Origin: Paramicrobacterium humi
Lineage (GTDB): Bacteria; Actinomycetota; Actinomycetes; Actinomycetales; Microbacteriaceae
Direction of reading: 5' to 3'
Assembly (NCBI RefSeq): GCF_900105715.1
Contig: NZ_FNRY01000001.1
Coordinates: 1,116,001-1,180,000, forward strand
DNA length: 64,000 nt
Under the pieces are notes generated by a model that had not been told where the DNA came from, did no database searches, and saw only the letters and a program-made list of their open reading frames with translations. Within the stretch, counting starts at the first letter, position 1, and each line of letters starts with the position of its first letter. Positions 1 to 8,318 of this stretch are shown one piece after another. Position numbers and translations under genes: made by a program.

Positions 1-434
1 GACGGGACGTTGGGTCCCTGAAATCGGATGCTGTCGATGCCCGCGTCGGGGAAGCTCACGGCGATGCGGTTCATGATCTCCACGCGCATGAGCCGCAATT
101 GCGTCGCCCAGGCCGTGGACTCGCACCGCACGGTGAGCACACCTCGCTCGATGCCGAGCGGTTCGGAGTGCGCCGCGGTGTCCGCACCGGCGATCTCATC
201 CCACTTCAGGATGAGCTCCGATTGGGCCAGCGGCGAGTCCCAGCCCAATTGAGAGGTGAGGGCGCTGACCACGTCGCCGAGACCCTTGGGCTCCCGTCCG
301 GATCCGAACGGAACACTCGATCCCTCACTGTCGCGTCGCTTGCCGCGACGCGCTCCCGAGGTGCGCCCGCCGAACATCGCCTTGAGCCGGTGATACACGC
401 GGGACGATTCGGTCTCGAATTCCTCCTCAGGCAT
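1..434 (-). CDS. DciA-like (DUF721) protein, 3' end outside the window
   Basis: The reading frame starts at ATG 434 and is still open at position 1, so about 144 residues are visible. The start overlaps the recF stop by 8 nt (ATGCCTGA), which suggests translational coupling. The N-terminal third is Arg/Gly-rich and probably disordered. The following part contains an LKWDEIAG stretch and a GVLTVRCESTAWATQLR-like stretch typical of DUF721/DciA proteins. Actinobacterial DciA relatives normally sit between recF and gyrB and are linked to loading of the replicative helicase DnaB. That function is known for the family, not shown here. Confidence 0.8.
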   Translation of the reverse strand, partial: MPEEEFETESSRVYHRLKAMFGGRTSGARRGKRRDSEGSSVPFGSGREPKGLGDVVSALTSQLGWDSPLAQSELILKWDEIAGADTAAHSEPLGIERGVLTVRCESTAWATQLRLMRVEIMNRIAVSFPDAGIDSIRFQGPNVP

Positions 435-1599
435 CGACGATCTCCCCCGCGCGAATGTGCACGGTGTGCGCCGTGAGCTCCTCGGGGATGTCTTCGAGCA
501 CGGCCGCCGTGATGAGCACTTGCTCGAAGTCGCGAATCGCCTCGGCCAGTCGCGACCGCCGGCCTTTGTCGAGTTCGGCGAACACGTCATCGAGGATCAG
601 CACGGGGTCGCCGAGCGCCGAGTCCTGCCGCAGCAGGTGGGCGGAGGCGAGTTTGAGAGCGAGCGCAAACGACCACGATTCGCCATGGCTCGCGTAGCCC
701 TTGACCGGCAGGTCGTTGAGCATGAGGCGCACGTCGTCGCGATGCGGCCCCACGAGAGTGAGTCCACGGTCGAATTCGGCGCGCCGCCGTTCGACGAGAG
801 CCTCGCGGAACCGGTCGGCCGTGGGTCGGGTCTCCCCCTCGGATACCGCTGCGCTCCGATCTGCGGAATCGTCGTCGCCCTCGGCATCCGCCCCCGCTAT
901 GGACAGCACGGGTTCGAGACCCGGCCGGTGGTCGGCGTCGACGACGGCGGCGTAGGCCTCGACGAGCGGGCGGCGCAGCGCGTTCACGAGCGCGACTCGC
1001 TCGTCGATGATGACGCTGCCGAGTGCGACGAGCTTGTCGTCCCACACCTCGAGCGTGCTGAGCTGGCTCTCGCGCAGTCCCGAGGATCGCGCCGACTTCA
1101 GCAGGGTGTTGCGCTGGCGAAGCGTGCGGTCGTAGTCGGCGAGAACGCCCGAAAGTCGCGGCGTGTGCAACACGAGAAGTTCGTCGAGAAACCGGCGGCG
1201 CGCACCGGGGTCGCCGCGCACGATCGTGAGATCCTCGGGTGCGAACAGCACGCTCGAGAAGTAGCGGGGAAGCTCGCGCGGCTTGATTCCGCCGCGGTTC
1301 ACTTGCGCCCGGTTCGGCGCCGAGCGGTTGATCTGCACTTCGACGAGCAGGTCGCGGCCGGCGTGATGCAGCCTGGCGCGGATGATCGCGGCATCCTGAC
1401 CCGCCCTGATGAGCGCCTTATCACTTGAGACGCGATGCGAGCCGAGCGTGGAGAGGTAGCCAAGCGATTCGACGAGGTTCGTCTTGCCTTGCCCGTTGCG
1501 GCCGATGAACAGGTTCGCACCACCCTGCAGAGCCACATCGGCGCCCACATAATTGCGGAAGTCGCTGAGGTTCAGGTGCGTGACGATCACACGTTCCAT
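427..1599 (-). CDS. recF: DNA replication and repair protein RecF
   Basis: This encodes a 390-residue SMC-like ATPase that binds gapped DNA and helps RecO/RecR load RecA. The N-terminus (MERVIVTHLNLSDFRNY) is the conserved RecF start, so ATG 1599 was chosen over an in-frame upstream codon at 1662 that would add 21 unrelated residues. Walker A is GRNGQGKT at residues 33-40, and Walker B with the D-loop is ILDDVFAELD near residues 335-344. Order dnaA-dnaN-gnd-recF-dciA on one strand is a common actinobacterial arrangement. Length is normal for the family. Confidence 0.96.
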   Translation of the reverse strand: MERVIVTHLNLSDFRNYVGADVALQGGANLFIGRNGQGKTNLVESLGYLSTLGSHRVSSDKALIRAGQDAAIIRARLHHAGRDLLVEVQINRSAPNRAQVNRGGIKPRELPRYFSSVLFAPEDLTIVRGDPGARRRFLDELLVLHTPRLSGVLADYDRTLRQRNTLLKSARSSGLRESQLSTLEVWDDKLVALGSVIIDERVALVNALRRPLVEAYAAVVDADHRPGLEPVLSIAGADAEGDDDSADRSAAVSEGETRPTADRFREALVERRRAEFDRGLTLVGPHRDDVRLMLNDLPVKGYASHGESWSFALALKLASAHLLRQDSALGDPVLILDDVFAELDKGRRSRLAEAIRDFEQVLITAAVLEDIPEELTAHTVHIRAGEIVDA

Positions 1600-1627
1600 C
1601 GTAGGCGGGACGGCCGCCCCAGACGAC

Positions 1628-1660
1628 GATCGCCGGATGCCGCTGCGGCATCCGGCGATC
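1628..1660 (-). terminator. Perfect stem-loop between gnd and recF
   Basis: A perfect 15-bp inverted repeat with a 3-nt loop lies just downstream of the gnd stop codon and ends 29 bp before the recF start. No T-run follows on the minus strand, so it may be a weak terminator or an mRNA-stabilising hairpin. Each arm contains the GGATGCC/GGCATCC word that recurs throughout the window. Confidence 0.55.
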
Positions 1661-1674
1661 ACGGTCGAGGTTTC

Positions 1675-2565
1675 TTAGTCTTCCGCCTTCTTCACGGCGT
1701 GGCCGCCGAACTGGTTGCGGAGCGCGGCGACGGCCTTCATCGCGGGCGAGTCGTCCTGCCGCGAGACGAAGCGGGCGAAGATCGACGCCGAGATCGTGGG
1801 CACCGGAACGGCGTTCTCGATCGCCTCCTCGATGGTCCAGCGCCCCTCGCCGGAATCTTCGACGTAGCCTTCGATCTCCGAGAGGTCGTCGTCTTCGTCG
1901 AGGGCGCGAACGAGAAGTTCGAGCAGCCAGGAGCGCACGACGGTTCCGCGCTGCCAGGCCTTGAACGTGCCGGGAACGTCCTTGAGCAGATCGCTGCGCT
2001 TCTCGAGCAGCTCGAAGCCCTCGGCGTACGCCTGCATGAGCGCATACTCGATGCCGTTGTGCACCATCTTGGCGTAGTGTCCCGCACCGACTTCGCCGGC
2101 GTGCACGAAGCCCTCGTCCCGCGGACCCTCGGGGCGCAGCGCATCGAAGACCGGCATGACGCGGTCGACTTGCTCCTTCGGACCGCCGACCATGAGGCCG
2201 TAGCCGTTCTCGAGTCCCCAGACTCCGCCGGATACGCCGGCGTCGATGTAGTCGATGCCCTTCTTCGAGAGCAGGTCGTTGTGAGTGAAGTCGTCGGTGA
2301 AGCGGCTGTTTCCACCGTCGATGACGAGGTCGCCGGCGTCGAGCTTCTCACTCAGCTCCTCGATCACGCTGTCGGTGATCTTTCCGGCGGGAACCATGAC
2401 CCACACCGTGCGCGGGGAAGGAAGGGACGCGATCATCTCGTCGACGCTCGCCACATCGCTCACGTCGGGATTGCGGTCGTAGCCGGTCACCTCGATGCCG
2501 GCGTTGCGCAAGCGCGTGCGCATGTTGCTTCCCATGCGGCCAAGGCCGATCAAGCCGATGTGCAT
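1675..2565 (-). CDS. gnd: 6-phosphogluconate dehydrogenase, short decarboxylating form
   Basis: This encodes 296 residues. The protein oxidatively decarboxylates 6-phosphogluconate to ribulose 5-phosphate in the pentose phosphate pathway. The N-terminal Rossmann motif GLIGLGRMGSNM covers residues 4-15. The substrate site SGGVWGLENGY and the catalytic-lysine region AKMVHNGIEY are both present. About 300 residues marks the short Gnd type rather than the 470-residue GndA type. A purine-rich ribosome site (GGGGAAGGTGG) precedes ATG 2565. It lies between dnaN and recF, as in many actinobacteria. Confidence 0.93.
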   Translation of the reverse strand: MHIGLIGLGRMGSNMRTRLRNAGIEVTGYDRNPDVSDVASVDEMIASLPSPRTVWVMVPAGKITDSVIEELSEKLDAGDLVIDGGNSRFTDDFTHNDLLSKKGIDYIDAGVSGGVWGLENGYGLMVGGPKEQVDRVMPVFDALRPEGPRDEGFVHAGEVGAGHYAKMVHNGIEYALMQAYAEGFELLEKRSDLLKDVPGTFKAWQRGTVVRSWLLELLVRALDEDDDLSEIEGYVEDSGEGRWTIEEAIENAVPVPTISASIFARFVSRQDDSPAMKAVAALRNQFGGHAVKKAED

Positions 2566-2594
2566 GTTTCCACCTTCCCCTTCGTTCTCCGGTG

Positions 2595-3743
2595 TCAGCG
2601 CAGCAGAAGGTTCGGCTGCAGCAGGTACTTGTAGCTGTCGGCGCCCGGCTGATCCTTCGAAGACTGACTCGTGATGAGCATGGGCCCCGGCTTGTTCGTG
2701 TTCTCCGATTTCGTGAACGAGAAGCGCACGAACTCGCTTCGAACGGCGTTGAGCCCGTCGATGAGGAACGACGGCTTGAGCGACAGCACGATGTCCTCAC
2801 CCGTGAGCAGCGCGTCGATCGACTCGGAGGCCTGCGCCTGCTCCGAACCGATCGCCTCCATCGTGAGTCCGTCGATGCTGAACGAGAACCGCAGCGCGGC
2901 CTCCCGCTCGAGCACAAGAGACACACGACGCACCGCCTCGATGAGCTCGGCGGTGTTGATAACCGCGTAGTTGTCGACGTTCTCGGGGAACAAGCGGCGC
3001 ACGGGCGGGAACGACCCCTTGATGAGCAGCGAGGTCACCGTCTTCTTGTCGGATGAGAACGAGATCAGCTCGCGATCGTCCTTGTGCGCGAACGAGACGG
3101 AGATGTTTCCGCCGTGACCGAACGTCTTGCCGACCTCCTGCAGCGTGCGGGCGGGAACGAGCGCGGTGAGCTGCTCGTCGCTGCTGATGTCGCTGCCGTC
3201 CCAGTCGATGGCGCGGACCGCGACACGGTACCGGTCGGTCGCTACGAGCCCGAGCGAGTTGTCGCCGACCTCGAGCTGCACGCCCGTGATGACCGGCGTC
3301 ACGTCGTCGCGCGAGGCAGCGACCGCGACCTGGGCCACTGCGGTCGCGAAGTCCTCGGCGGGAACGAGACCCGTCTCCCCCTCGACGTGCGGCACGGTCG
3401 GGTACTCCTCGACGGGCATCGAGAGCAGCGTGAAGTTCGCAGAACCGCACGTGACGCGGATCTTGTTCTCCTCCGTGGCGAACTTCACAGGCGCGTTCGG
3501 CAGTCGACTAGCGATGTCCGCGAGCAGACGACCGGAGACGAGGATGGTTCCCGGCTCGTCGACGTCGGCGTCGATCTCCGTCTGCGATGAGACCTCGTAG
3601 TCGAAGCTCGAGAGCTTGAGTCCGGTATCGCTCGTCTCGATCAGCACACCGCTGAGGATCGGGAGGGTTGTGCGCTGCGGAAGCAGCTTCACGGCGAATG
3701 AGACGGCTTCGCTCAGAACATCACGGTTGACGCTGAAACGCAC
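2595..3743 (-). CDS. dnaN: DNA polymerase III beta subunit (sliding clamp)
   Basis: This encodes 382 residues, the normal size for the ring-shaped processivity clamp made of three repeated clamp folds. The N-terminus MRFSVNRDVLSEAVSFAVKL is typical, and the start codon is GTG at 3743. The C-terminal PMLITSQ and YLLQPNLLLR stretches match clamp C-termini. It lies downstream of dnaA across the 392-bp oriC region and 29 bp upstream of gnd. Confidence 0.97.
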   Translation of the reverse strand: MRFSVNRDVLSEAVSFAVKLLPQRTTLPILSGVLIETSDTGLKLSSFDYEVSSQTEIDADVDEPGTILVSGRLLADIASRLPNAPVKFATEENKIRVTCGSANFTLLSMPVEEYPTVPHVEGETGLVPAEDFATAVAQVAVAASRDDVTPVITGVQLEVGDNSLGLVATDRYRVAVRAIDWDGSDISSDEQLTALVPARTLQEVGKTFGHGGNISVSFAHKDDRELISFSSDKKTVTSLLIKGSFPPVRRLFPENVDNYAVINTAELIEAVRRVSLVLEREAALRFSFSIDGLTMEAIGSEQAQASESIDALLTGEDIVLSLKPSFLIDGLNAVRSEFVRFSFTKSENTNKPGPMLITSQSSKDQPGADSYKYLLQPNLLLR

Positions 3744-3916
3744 TTCGTACCCCTGTCGGATTCGTCGAACAAGTCGGAACCCATGCTAGTCCCACGAGAC
3801 GCCGCCCCGAATGACAGGAATCGGATGCCGCTCCCGCGACGAGCCGCTCCACGGTGAAGGTTCCCGCACGATGATCTTTAAGTAATTCTCTTAATCTTCT
3901 TAACCGCTGTGGAAAC

Positions 3917-3925
3917 TGTGGATAA
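3917..3925 (-). promoter_or_regulatory. DnaA box beside the AT-rich unwinding element
   Basis: TGTGGATAA is the reverse complement of the consensus TTATCCACA. It sits 12 bp from the AT-rich run ending at about 3904, the usual arrangement for a box that nucleates unwinding. Confidence 0.75.
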
Positions 3926-4095
3926 CTGCCGACACGCCGCTTCTTTCGCGGAACTACAGCAGTGTCAGTTGTTGAGTTGCTGTCGAAACAGCGGAATTAC
4001 ACGGATGTGAGCCGATCCGGCGCGGAGGCGGCCATTCACAGGTTGCACATAGCTGTCCCCATTCCGGGGCGAGTTTTCCGGATCTTCTCCACAAG

Positions 4096-4104
4096 TTATC
4101 CACA
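4096..4104 (+). promoter_or_regulatory. DnaA box near the 3' end of dnaA
   Basis: This is a perfect TTATCCACA. A near-consensus box (TTCTCCACA, 4085-4093) precedes it by 2 bp, so the two could bind DnaA as a pair. Confidence 0.8.
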
Positions 4105-4135
4105 GGGGAAGAAAATGCCTGGTGAAGCAGAGAAG

Positions 4136-5569
4136 TCAGCGATTGCCCTGTTTGATGCGGCTGGTCAGTTCCGTGACCTGGTTGTAGATGGAACGACGCT
4201 CCTGCATGAGGTCGCCGATCTTCTTGTTCGCGTACATGACAGTCGTGTGGTCGCGATTGCCGAACAGCTGCCCGATCTTCGGCAGCGACAGATTCGTCAG
4301 CTCGCGGCACAGGTACATCGCGATCTGACGCGCGGTCGCGATCGCTTGCGAGCGGCTGGAGCCATAGAGGTCGTCGACGCTCAGCTTGAAGTACGCCGCA
4401 GTGGTGTTGATGATGTCGACGGGTGAGATGACGTTGTCCTCGTCGAGCGTGATGATGTCCTTGAGCACCGTCTGCACGAGTGTCATGTCGACGGGTGTGT
4501 GATTGAGGCTCGCGAACGCCGTGACGCGGATGAGCGTTCCCTCGAGCTCCCGAATGTTGCTCGACACCTTTGACGCGATGAATTCGAGAACTTCGTCGGG
4601 AATCAGCAGGCGCTCACTCTGCGCCTTCTTTCGCAGAATGGCGATGCGGGTCTCGAGATCGGGTGCCTGGACATCCGTGATGAGTCCCCATTCGAAGCGC
4701 GACCGCATACGGTCTTCGAAACCCGTGAGGTGCTTCGGGGGGAGGTCGCTCGTGATGACGACTTGCTTGTTGTGGTCGTGCAGCGTGTTGAACGTGTGGA
4801 AGAACGCCTCCTGCGTCTCCGCCTTGTTCTGCAGGAACTGGATGTCGTCGATCAGCAGAATGTCGATGTCCCGATACCGCGCTTGAAACGCCGGCCCTCG
4901 GTTGTTCGCGATGGAGTTGATGAAGTCATTCGTGAACTCCTCGCTGGAGACATAGCGAACCCGGATGCCGGGATAGAGGTTCATCGCGTAATGACCGATG
5001 GCGTGCAGCAGGTGGGTCTTGCCCAGCCCCGAGTCGCCATAGATGAAGAGCGGGTTGTACGCCTTTGCCGGCGCTTCCGACACGGCGACCGCTGCGGCGT
5101 GCGCGAATCGGTTCGACTGCCCGATCACGAAGTTGTCGAACGAGTACTTCGGATTCAGTCGAGTGTCGTTCTGGCGCGCCGGCAGCATCGTGTCGGCGAC
5201 GGAGATCGACTGCTGCAGCGATTCCGCGCGTGCCGCCGGTCCGTCGTCATGCGACGGACCCGTGGCGAAGACCGTCTCGAACTCTTCCTCGACGATCTCG
5301 GGATTGACGACGACCGCGTACGTCGATGCGCCGTGAGACTGCTCGATTGTTCCGGCGATCGCCTGCAGAAGCGGAGCGCGCATGCGCGCATTGAGCTGCC
5401 CCGCCGTGAACTCGTTCGGCACCTCGAGGTAGAAGGTGCCGCCCATGATGCCCTTTGGCACCACGAGACTGAGGAAGCCCTGGAGAGGAGGAGTGATCCG
5501 CTCGTCGTCGGCGAGAGCATCGAGCACGATTTGCCAAGTGCCGGCAACGTCCTGTTGCTCGTCAGACAT
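4136..5569 (-). CDS. dnaA: Chromosomal replication initiator DnaA
   Basis: This encodes a 477-residue AAA+ initiator that binds DnaA boxes and opens the origin. ATG 5569 was chosen because a strong ribosome site (GGAGGGGG) lies just upstream and MSDEQQ begins domain I; an in-frame codon at 5638 would add 23 unrelated residues. Walker A is GDSGLGKT at residues 178-185 and Walker B is ILLIDD at 237-242. The C-terminal domain IV carries the [11 protein letters not shown] box-binding signature. DnaA boxes on both sides of the gene suggest autoregulation. Confidence 0.97.
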   Translation of the reverse strand: MSDEQQDVAGTWQIVLDALADDERITPPLQGFLSLVVPKGIMGGTFYLEVPNEFTAGQLNARMRAPLLQAIAGTIEQSHGASTYAVVVNPEIVEEEFETVFATGPSHDDGPAARAESLQQSISVADTMLPARQNDTRLNPKYSFDNFVIGQSNRFAHAAAVAVSEAPAKAYNPLFIYGDSGLGKTHLLHAIGHYAMNLYPGIRVRYVSSEEFTNDFINSIANNRGPAFQARYRDIDILLIDDIQFLQNKAETQEAFFHTFNTLHDHNKQVVITSDLPPKHLTGFEDRMRSRFEWGLITDVQAPDLETRIAILRKKAQSERLLIPDEVLEFIASKVSSNIRELEGTLIRVTAFASLNHTPVDMTLVQTVLKDIITLDEDNVISPVDIINTTAAYFKLSVDDLYGSSRSQAIATARQIAMYLCRELTNLSLPKIGQLFGNRDHTTVMYANKKIGDLMQERRSIYNQVTELTSRIKQGNR

Positions 5570-5583
5570 CCAAGTCCCCCTCC

Positions 5584-5772
5584 TTATCCACAAGGTTATC
5601 CACTGATTAAACTCCACTTGGTGCGCGGTATCGCTCACCGCTCGTTCGAGCTTGTGGATAACTCAGTTCCATCACGCTAGTCGGCGCGGCGGGCGGTGAC
5701 AAAATTCGCCGCGATCCCGGTAGAATCGAAGATGCGTGTCGCGGCCGAATAATCTGTGAATGTTGTGGATAA
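5584..5772. promoter_or_regulatory. DnaA-box group between dnaA and rpmH
   Basis: The 333-bp dnaA-rpmH gap (5570-5902) holds perfect DnaA boxes at 5584-5592 (TTATCCACA), 5653-5661 and 5764-5772 (both TGTGGATAA), plus a one-mismatch copy at 5596-5604 (TTATCCACT). They probably mediate dnaA autoregulation and may also form a second origin module. The remainder holds the divergent dnaA and rpmH promoters and the rpmH leader; no gene was seen. Confidence 0.75.
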
Positions 5773-5796
5773 TCGACCCTTTGCTGCCGGTCTAGT

Positions 5797-5825
5797 TTGA
5801 CCGCGGCACTTCGAACACGTAGCTT
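5797..5825 (+). promoter_or_regulatory. Candidate rpmH operon promoter
   Basis: TTGACC (5797-5802) is followed after 17 nt by TAGCTT (5820-5825), which resembles a primary-sigma -35/-10 pair about 80 bp upstream of rpmH. A second candidate is GTGACA (5696-5701) with TAGAAT (5721-5726), spacer 19. Neither is proven. Confidence 0.45.
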
Positions 5826-5902
5826 TAATCAGTTGACTCAGCCCGATTGGGCCTACAGCTTTCCTGCTGCCAAGCCGCGGTGGGTGTCCTCCAGGAGAAA
5901 CT

Positions 5903-6040
5903 ATGAGCAAGAGAACGTTCCAGCCGAACAACCGCCGTCGTGCCAAGGTTCACGGATTCCGCACCCGCATGCGCACCCGCGCCGGCCGCGCCATCCTCGC
6001 GGCTCGTCGCCGCAAGGGCCGCACCGAGCTCTCTGCGTAG
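5903..6040 (+). CDS. rpmH: 50S ribosomal protein L34
   Basis: This encodes 45 residues beginning [20 protein letters not shown], an almost universal L34 N-terminus, and ending in an Arg/Lys-rich tail. It is a basic protein of the large ribosomal subunit. The ribosome site CCAGGAG lies 5-6 nt before ATG 5903. The next gene, rnpA, starts 24 bp after the stop, the standard rpmH-rnpA-yidD-yidC-jag-rsmG order. Confidence 0.97.
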   Translation: MSKRTFQPNNRRRAKVHGFRTRMRTRAGRAILAARRRKGRTELSA

Positions 6041-6064
6041 TAGCCGGCCGGCTGCCAGCCGACA

Positions 6065-6418
6065 GTGCTCGACAAGAGGCATCGAATCACGAGCGCTGCT
6101 GACTACAAGTACGCAGTTCGCCGTGGTCGTCGCAGCGCCGGTGGGAGTACCGTGAGCTACTTTTACAAGAACCCGAATGGCGGGAAACCGCGATTCGGGT
6201 TCATTGTTGCGAAAACGGTTGGCAACGCTGTGACGCGTAACAGGGTTCGCCGGCGTCTGAAGGCCATCTGCCACCAGATCCTCACCGGCGAGCTCGGCGT
6301 TCGTGGTTCATTTTCTGGTCTTGACCTGGTCATTCGTGCGCTACCGAGTGCCGCCGATGCCTCGTTCGACGACTTGCGATCAGATGTTGCGCGGGCCGTG
6401 CGCAAGGCGGTCGCATGA
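6065..6418 (+). CDS. rnpA: Ribonuclease P protein component
   Basis: This encodes a 117-residue basic protein that partners the RNase P RNA in maturing tRNA 5' ends. The family signature RNRVRRRLK is at residues 58-66, and the N-terminal region contains LDKRHRIT. GTG 6065 is the start. The stop overlaps the yidD start by 4 nt (ATGA). Confidence 0.94.
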   Translation: MLDKRHRITSAADYKYAVRRGRRSAGGSTVSYFYKNPNGGKPRFGFIVAKTVGNAVTRNRVRRRLKAICHQILTGELGVRGSFSGLDLVIRALPSAADASFDDLRSDVARAVRKAVA

Positions 6419-6729
6419 CCGCGCGAGTCATCGGATTTCTTCTTCTCATACCCCGCAACGTCGCGGTCGGTGTGCTGAAGGTCTACCGTGCCGTCATCTC
6501 CCCGCTGTACGGCGACGTATGCCGCTACTACCCGTCGTGCTCCGCCTACACGCTCACGGCGATTCAGCATCATGGCGTCGCCGTCGGCTCGGTGCTCGGC
6601 GCTCGTCGCATCCTTCGCTGTCACCCCTGGGCAGCAGGCGGAGTGGATGATGCCCCCGCTAAAAACAACTTCCGCTACGCCGTGACCCCGCGAGGGTTCG
6701 TGGTCTCTCCCCTCCACAGAAAGGGCTGA
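6415..6729 (+). CDS. yidD: Membrane protein insertion efficiency factor YidD
   Basis: This encodes 104 residues. An N-terminal amphipathic/hydrophobic stretch is followed by the hallmark YRAVISPLYG..CRYYPSCSAY with clustered cysteines and by RILRCHPW. YidD proteins assist YidC-dependent membrane insertion. The gene overlaps rnpA by 4 nt and ends 8 bp before yidC, so it is clearly in the same operon. Confidence 0.94.
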   Translation: MTARVIGFLLLIPRNVAVGVLKVYRAVISPLYGDVCRYYPSCSAYTLTAIQHHGVAVGSVLGARRILRCHPWAAGGVDDAPAKNNFRYAVTPRGFVVSPLHRKG

Positions 6730-6737
6730 TCGCCCCC

Positions 6738-7787
6738 ATGGACATCATCGGTACCATCCTCTGGCCTCTGAAGTGGGCGGTCGAGCTGATCCTCGTCGCC
6801 TTCCACTGGCTGTTCACGAATCTGGGCATGGATCCGGCCGCGGGATTCACGTGGGTGCTGTCGATCGTCGGTCTCGTCCTCGTCGTCCGCGCGGCTCTCA
6901 TTCCCCTCTTCGTCAAGCAGATCAAGAATCAGCGCAAGATGATGGAGGTCGCTCCCCAGCTGAAGAAGATCCAGGAGAAGTACAAGGGCAAGCGCGACCA
7001 GCTGTCTCGTGAGGCGATGAGTCGCGAGACGATGGACCTCTACAAGCGCACGGGCACGAACCCCATGGGTTCCTGCCTGCCGCTGCTCGTGCAGATGCCG
7101 ATCTTCTTCGCGCTGTTCTCCGTCCTGCGTGAGGCCGCGAACGGGCAGGCCGGTGTCGGACCGCTCAACACGACCCTGGCCAAGCTGTTCGGCGACGCGT
7201 CGCTCTTCGATCTCGCTCCCCTCCACTCGAGCTTCCAGGACGCGATGAACGCGGATCCGCAGCAGACCGGCGTGATGGTGATCGCGGCCGTCATGGTCGT
7301 TCTCATGACGGGATCGCAGTTCTTCACGCAGCTGCAGATCATGTCCAAGAACATCTCGGATGAGACCAAGGCCTCGCCGATGTTCAAGCAGCAGCGAATC
7401 CTTCTCTACCTGCTCCCCTTCGTGTTCCTCTTCTCGGGCTTCGCCTTCCCGCTCGGCGTCATGTTCTACTGGCTCGTTTCGAACATCTGGACCATGGTGC
7501 AGCAGTTCCTCATCATCCGGAACATGCCGATGCCCGGCACGGAGGCCGCCAAGCAGCGCGAGGAGCGCCTCGCGCGCAAGGGAAAGCTCGACAAGCTGGA
7601 GGCGAAGGGCGACACCATTGTCGTCGAAGAGAAGAAGCCCACTCAGCGCACGCAGCCGGTCGGCAAGAATCGCGCGAAGAAGCTCTCGCAGCAGGGCCGA
7701 CAAGTGAATGCGCCGAAGAGCCCCTCGCCGACGAGTGCGGCTAAGAAGTCAACCACCGGTGAACCCGAGACCAAGGGAAAGAAGTAG
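6738..7787 (+). CDS. yidC: Membrane protein insertase YidC (Oxa1 family)
   Basis: This encodes 349 residues with several transmembrane segments. The first lies near residues 5-30, the second near 35-60, and the conserved YidC core LPLLVQMPIFFALFSVLREA is near residues 115-135. The Gram-positive type lacks the large periplasmic domain of enterobacterial YidC, and its length fits. The C-terminal tail from about residue 270 is highly charged and Lys-rich, typical for ribosome contact. It follows yidD and precedes jag by 2 bp. Confidence 0.95.
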   Translation: MDIIGTILWPLKWAVELILVAFHWLFTNLGMDPAAGFTWVLSIVGLVLVVRAALIPLFVKQIKNQRKMMEVAPQLKKIQEKYKGKRDQLSREAMSRETMDLYKRTGTNPMGSCLPLLVQMPIFFALFSVLREAANGQAGVGPLNTTLAKLFGDASLFDLAPLHSSFQDAMNADPQQTGVMVIAAVMVVLMTGSQFFTQLQIMSKNISDETKASPMFKQQRILLYLLPFVFLFSGFAFPLGVMFYWLVSNIWTMVQQFLIIRNMPMPGTEAAKQREERLARKGKLDKLEAKGDTIVVEEKKPTQRTQPVGKNRAKKLSQQGRQVNAPKSPSPTSAAKKSTTGEPETKGKK

Positions 7788-7789
7788 GA

Positions 7790-8302
7790 ATGTCCGACAC
7801 GACCGAAGCCCGAACGGATGCCGTCGACACGAAGTCGCCCGATGAGCTGAGCGCCGTCGAGCGCGAGGGCGAAGCGGCTGCGGATTACATCGAGGAGTTC
7901 CTTGATGTGTGTGACCTCGGTGGAGACATCGACATCGATGTGCGCAATGACCGGGCATACGTGTCCGTGAGTGATTCGGACGGCGATCTCGACCGCCTCT
8001 CCAAGCCGGAGGTCGTCTCCGCTCTTCAGGAGCTCACGCGCCTCGCCGTGCAAAGCGAGACAGGAGAATTCTCTCGCGTCATCCTCGACGTTGCCGGTTC
8101 ACGCGCGGCTCGACAGGCGGAGCTGACAGAACTCGTCTCCCGTGCAATCACCCGGATCGAAGAAGGCTCGAGCCAAGCGGACCTTCCGCCGATGTCCAGC
8201 TACGAACGCAAGATCGTGCACGACATTGTGGCTGAGCGCGGCTACACATCTGAGTCTCACGGTGAGGGACGAGACCGTCACACCGTCATCACGCGGCACT
8301 GA
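7790..8302 (+). CDS. khpB: KH-R3H RNA-binding protein (Jag/KhpB)
   Basis: This encodes 170 residues. An acidic N-terminus is followed by a KH-like region (about 25-95) and a C-terminal R3H domain with ELVSRAITRIEE and SYERKIVHDIVAE. KhpB-type proteins bind RNA and influence cell elongation and division in Gram-positives. It starts 2 bp after yidC. A parS site begins 1 bp after its stop codon. Confidence 0.88.
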   Translation: MSDTTEARTDAVDTKSPDELSAVEREGEAAADYIEEFLDVCDLGGDIDIDVRNDRAYVSVSDSDGDLDRLSKPEVVSALQELTRLAVQSETGEFSRVILDVAGSRAARQAELTELVSRAITRIEEGSSQADLPPMSSYERKIVHDIVAERGYTSESHGEGRDRHTVITRH

Positions 8303-8318
8303 TGTTTCACGTGAAACG
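8303..8318. promoter_or_regulatory. parS site 1 (khpB-rsmG junction)
   Basis: TGTTTCACGTGAAACG differs from the ParB target TGTTTCACGTGAAACA only in the last base. It fills the whole 16-bp gap between the khpB stop and the rsmG ATG. Confidence 0.9.

Larger units (their letters stand above)
3744..4135. other. Putative oriC (dnaA-dnaN intergenic region)
   Basis: This 392-bp gene-free stretch lies between dnaA and dnaN. It has perfect DnaA boxes at 4096-4104 (TTATCCACA) and 3917-3925 (TGTGGATAA), a one-mismatch box at 4085-4093 (TTCTCCACA) and a weaker one starting at 3908. An AT-rich run at about 3873-3904, directly beside the 3917 box, is the best candidate duplex-unwinding element. Gene orientation diverges around this region, as expected of an origin. 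Perfect boxes are few, so initiation may also use the groups near 5600-5770 and 9000-9130. Confidence 0.8.

Noticed and set aside
457-1428. Long plus-strand open frame over recF
   Set aside because: It is antisense to recF and its composition is that of a GC-rich shadow frame; no family resemblance.
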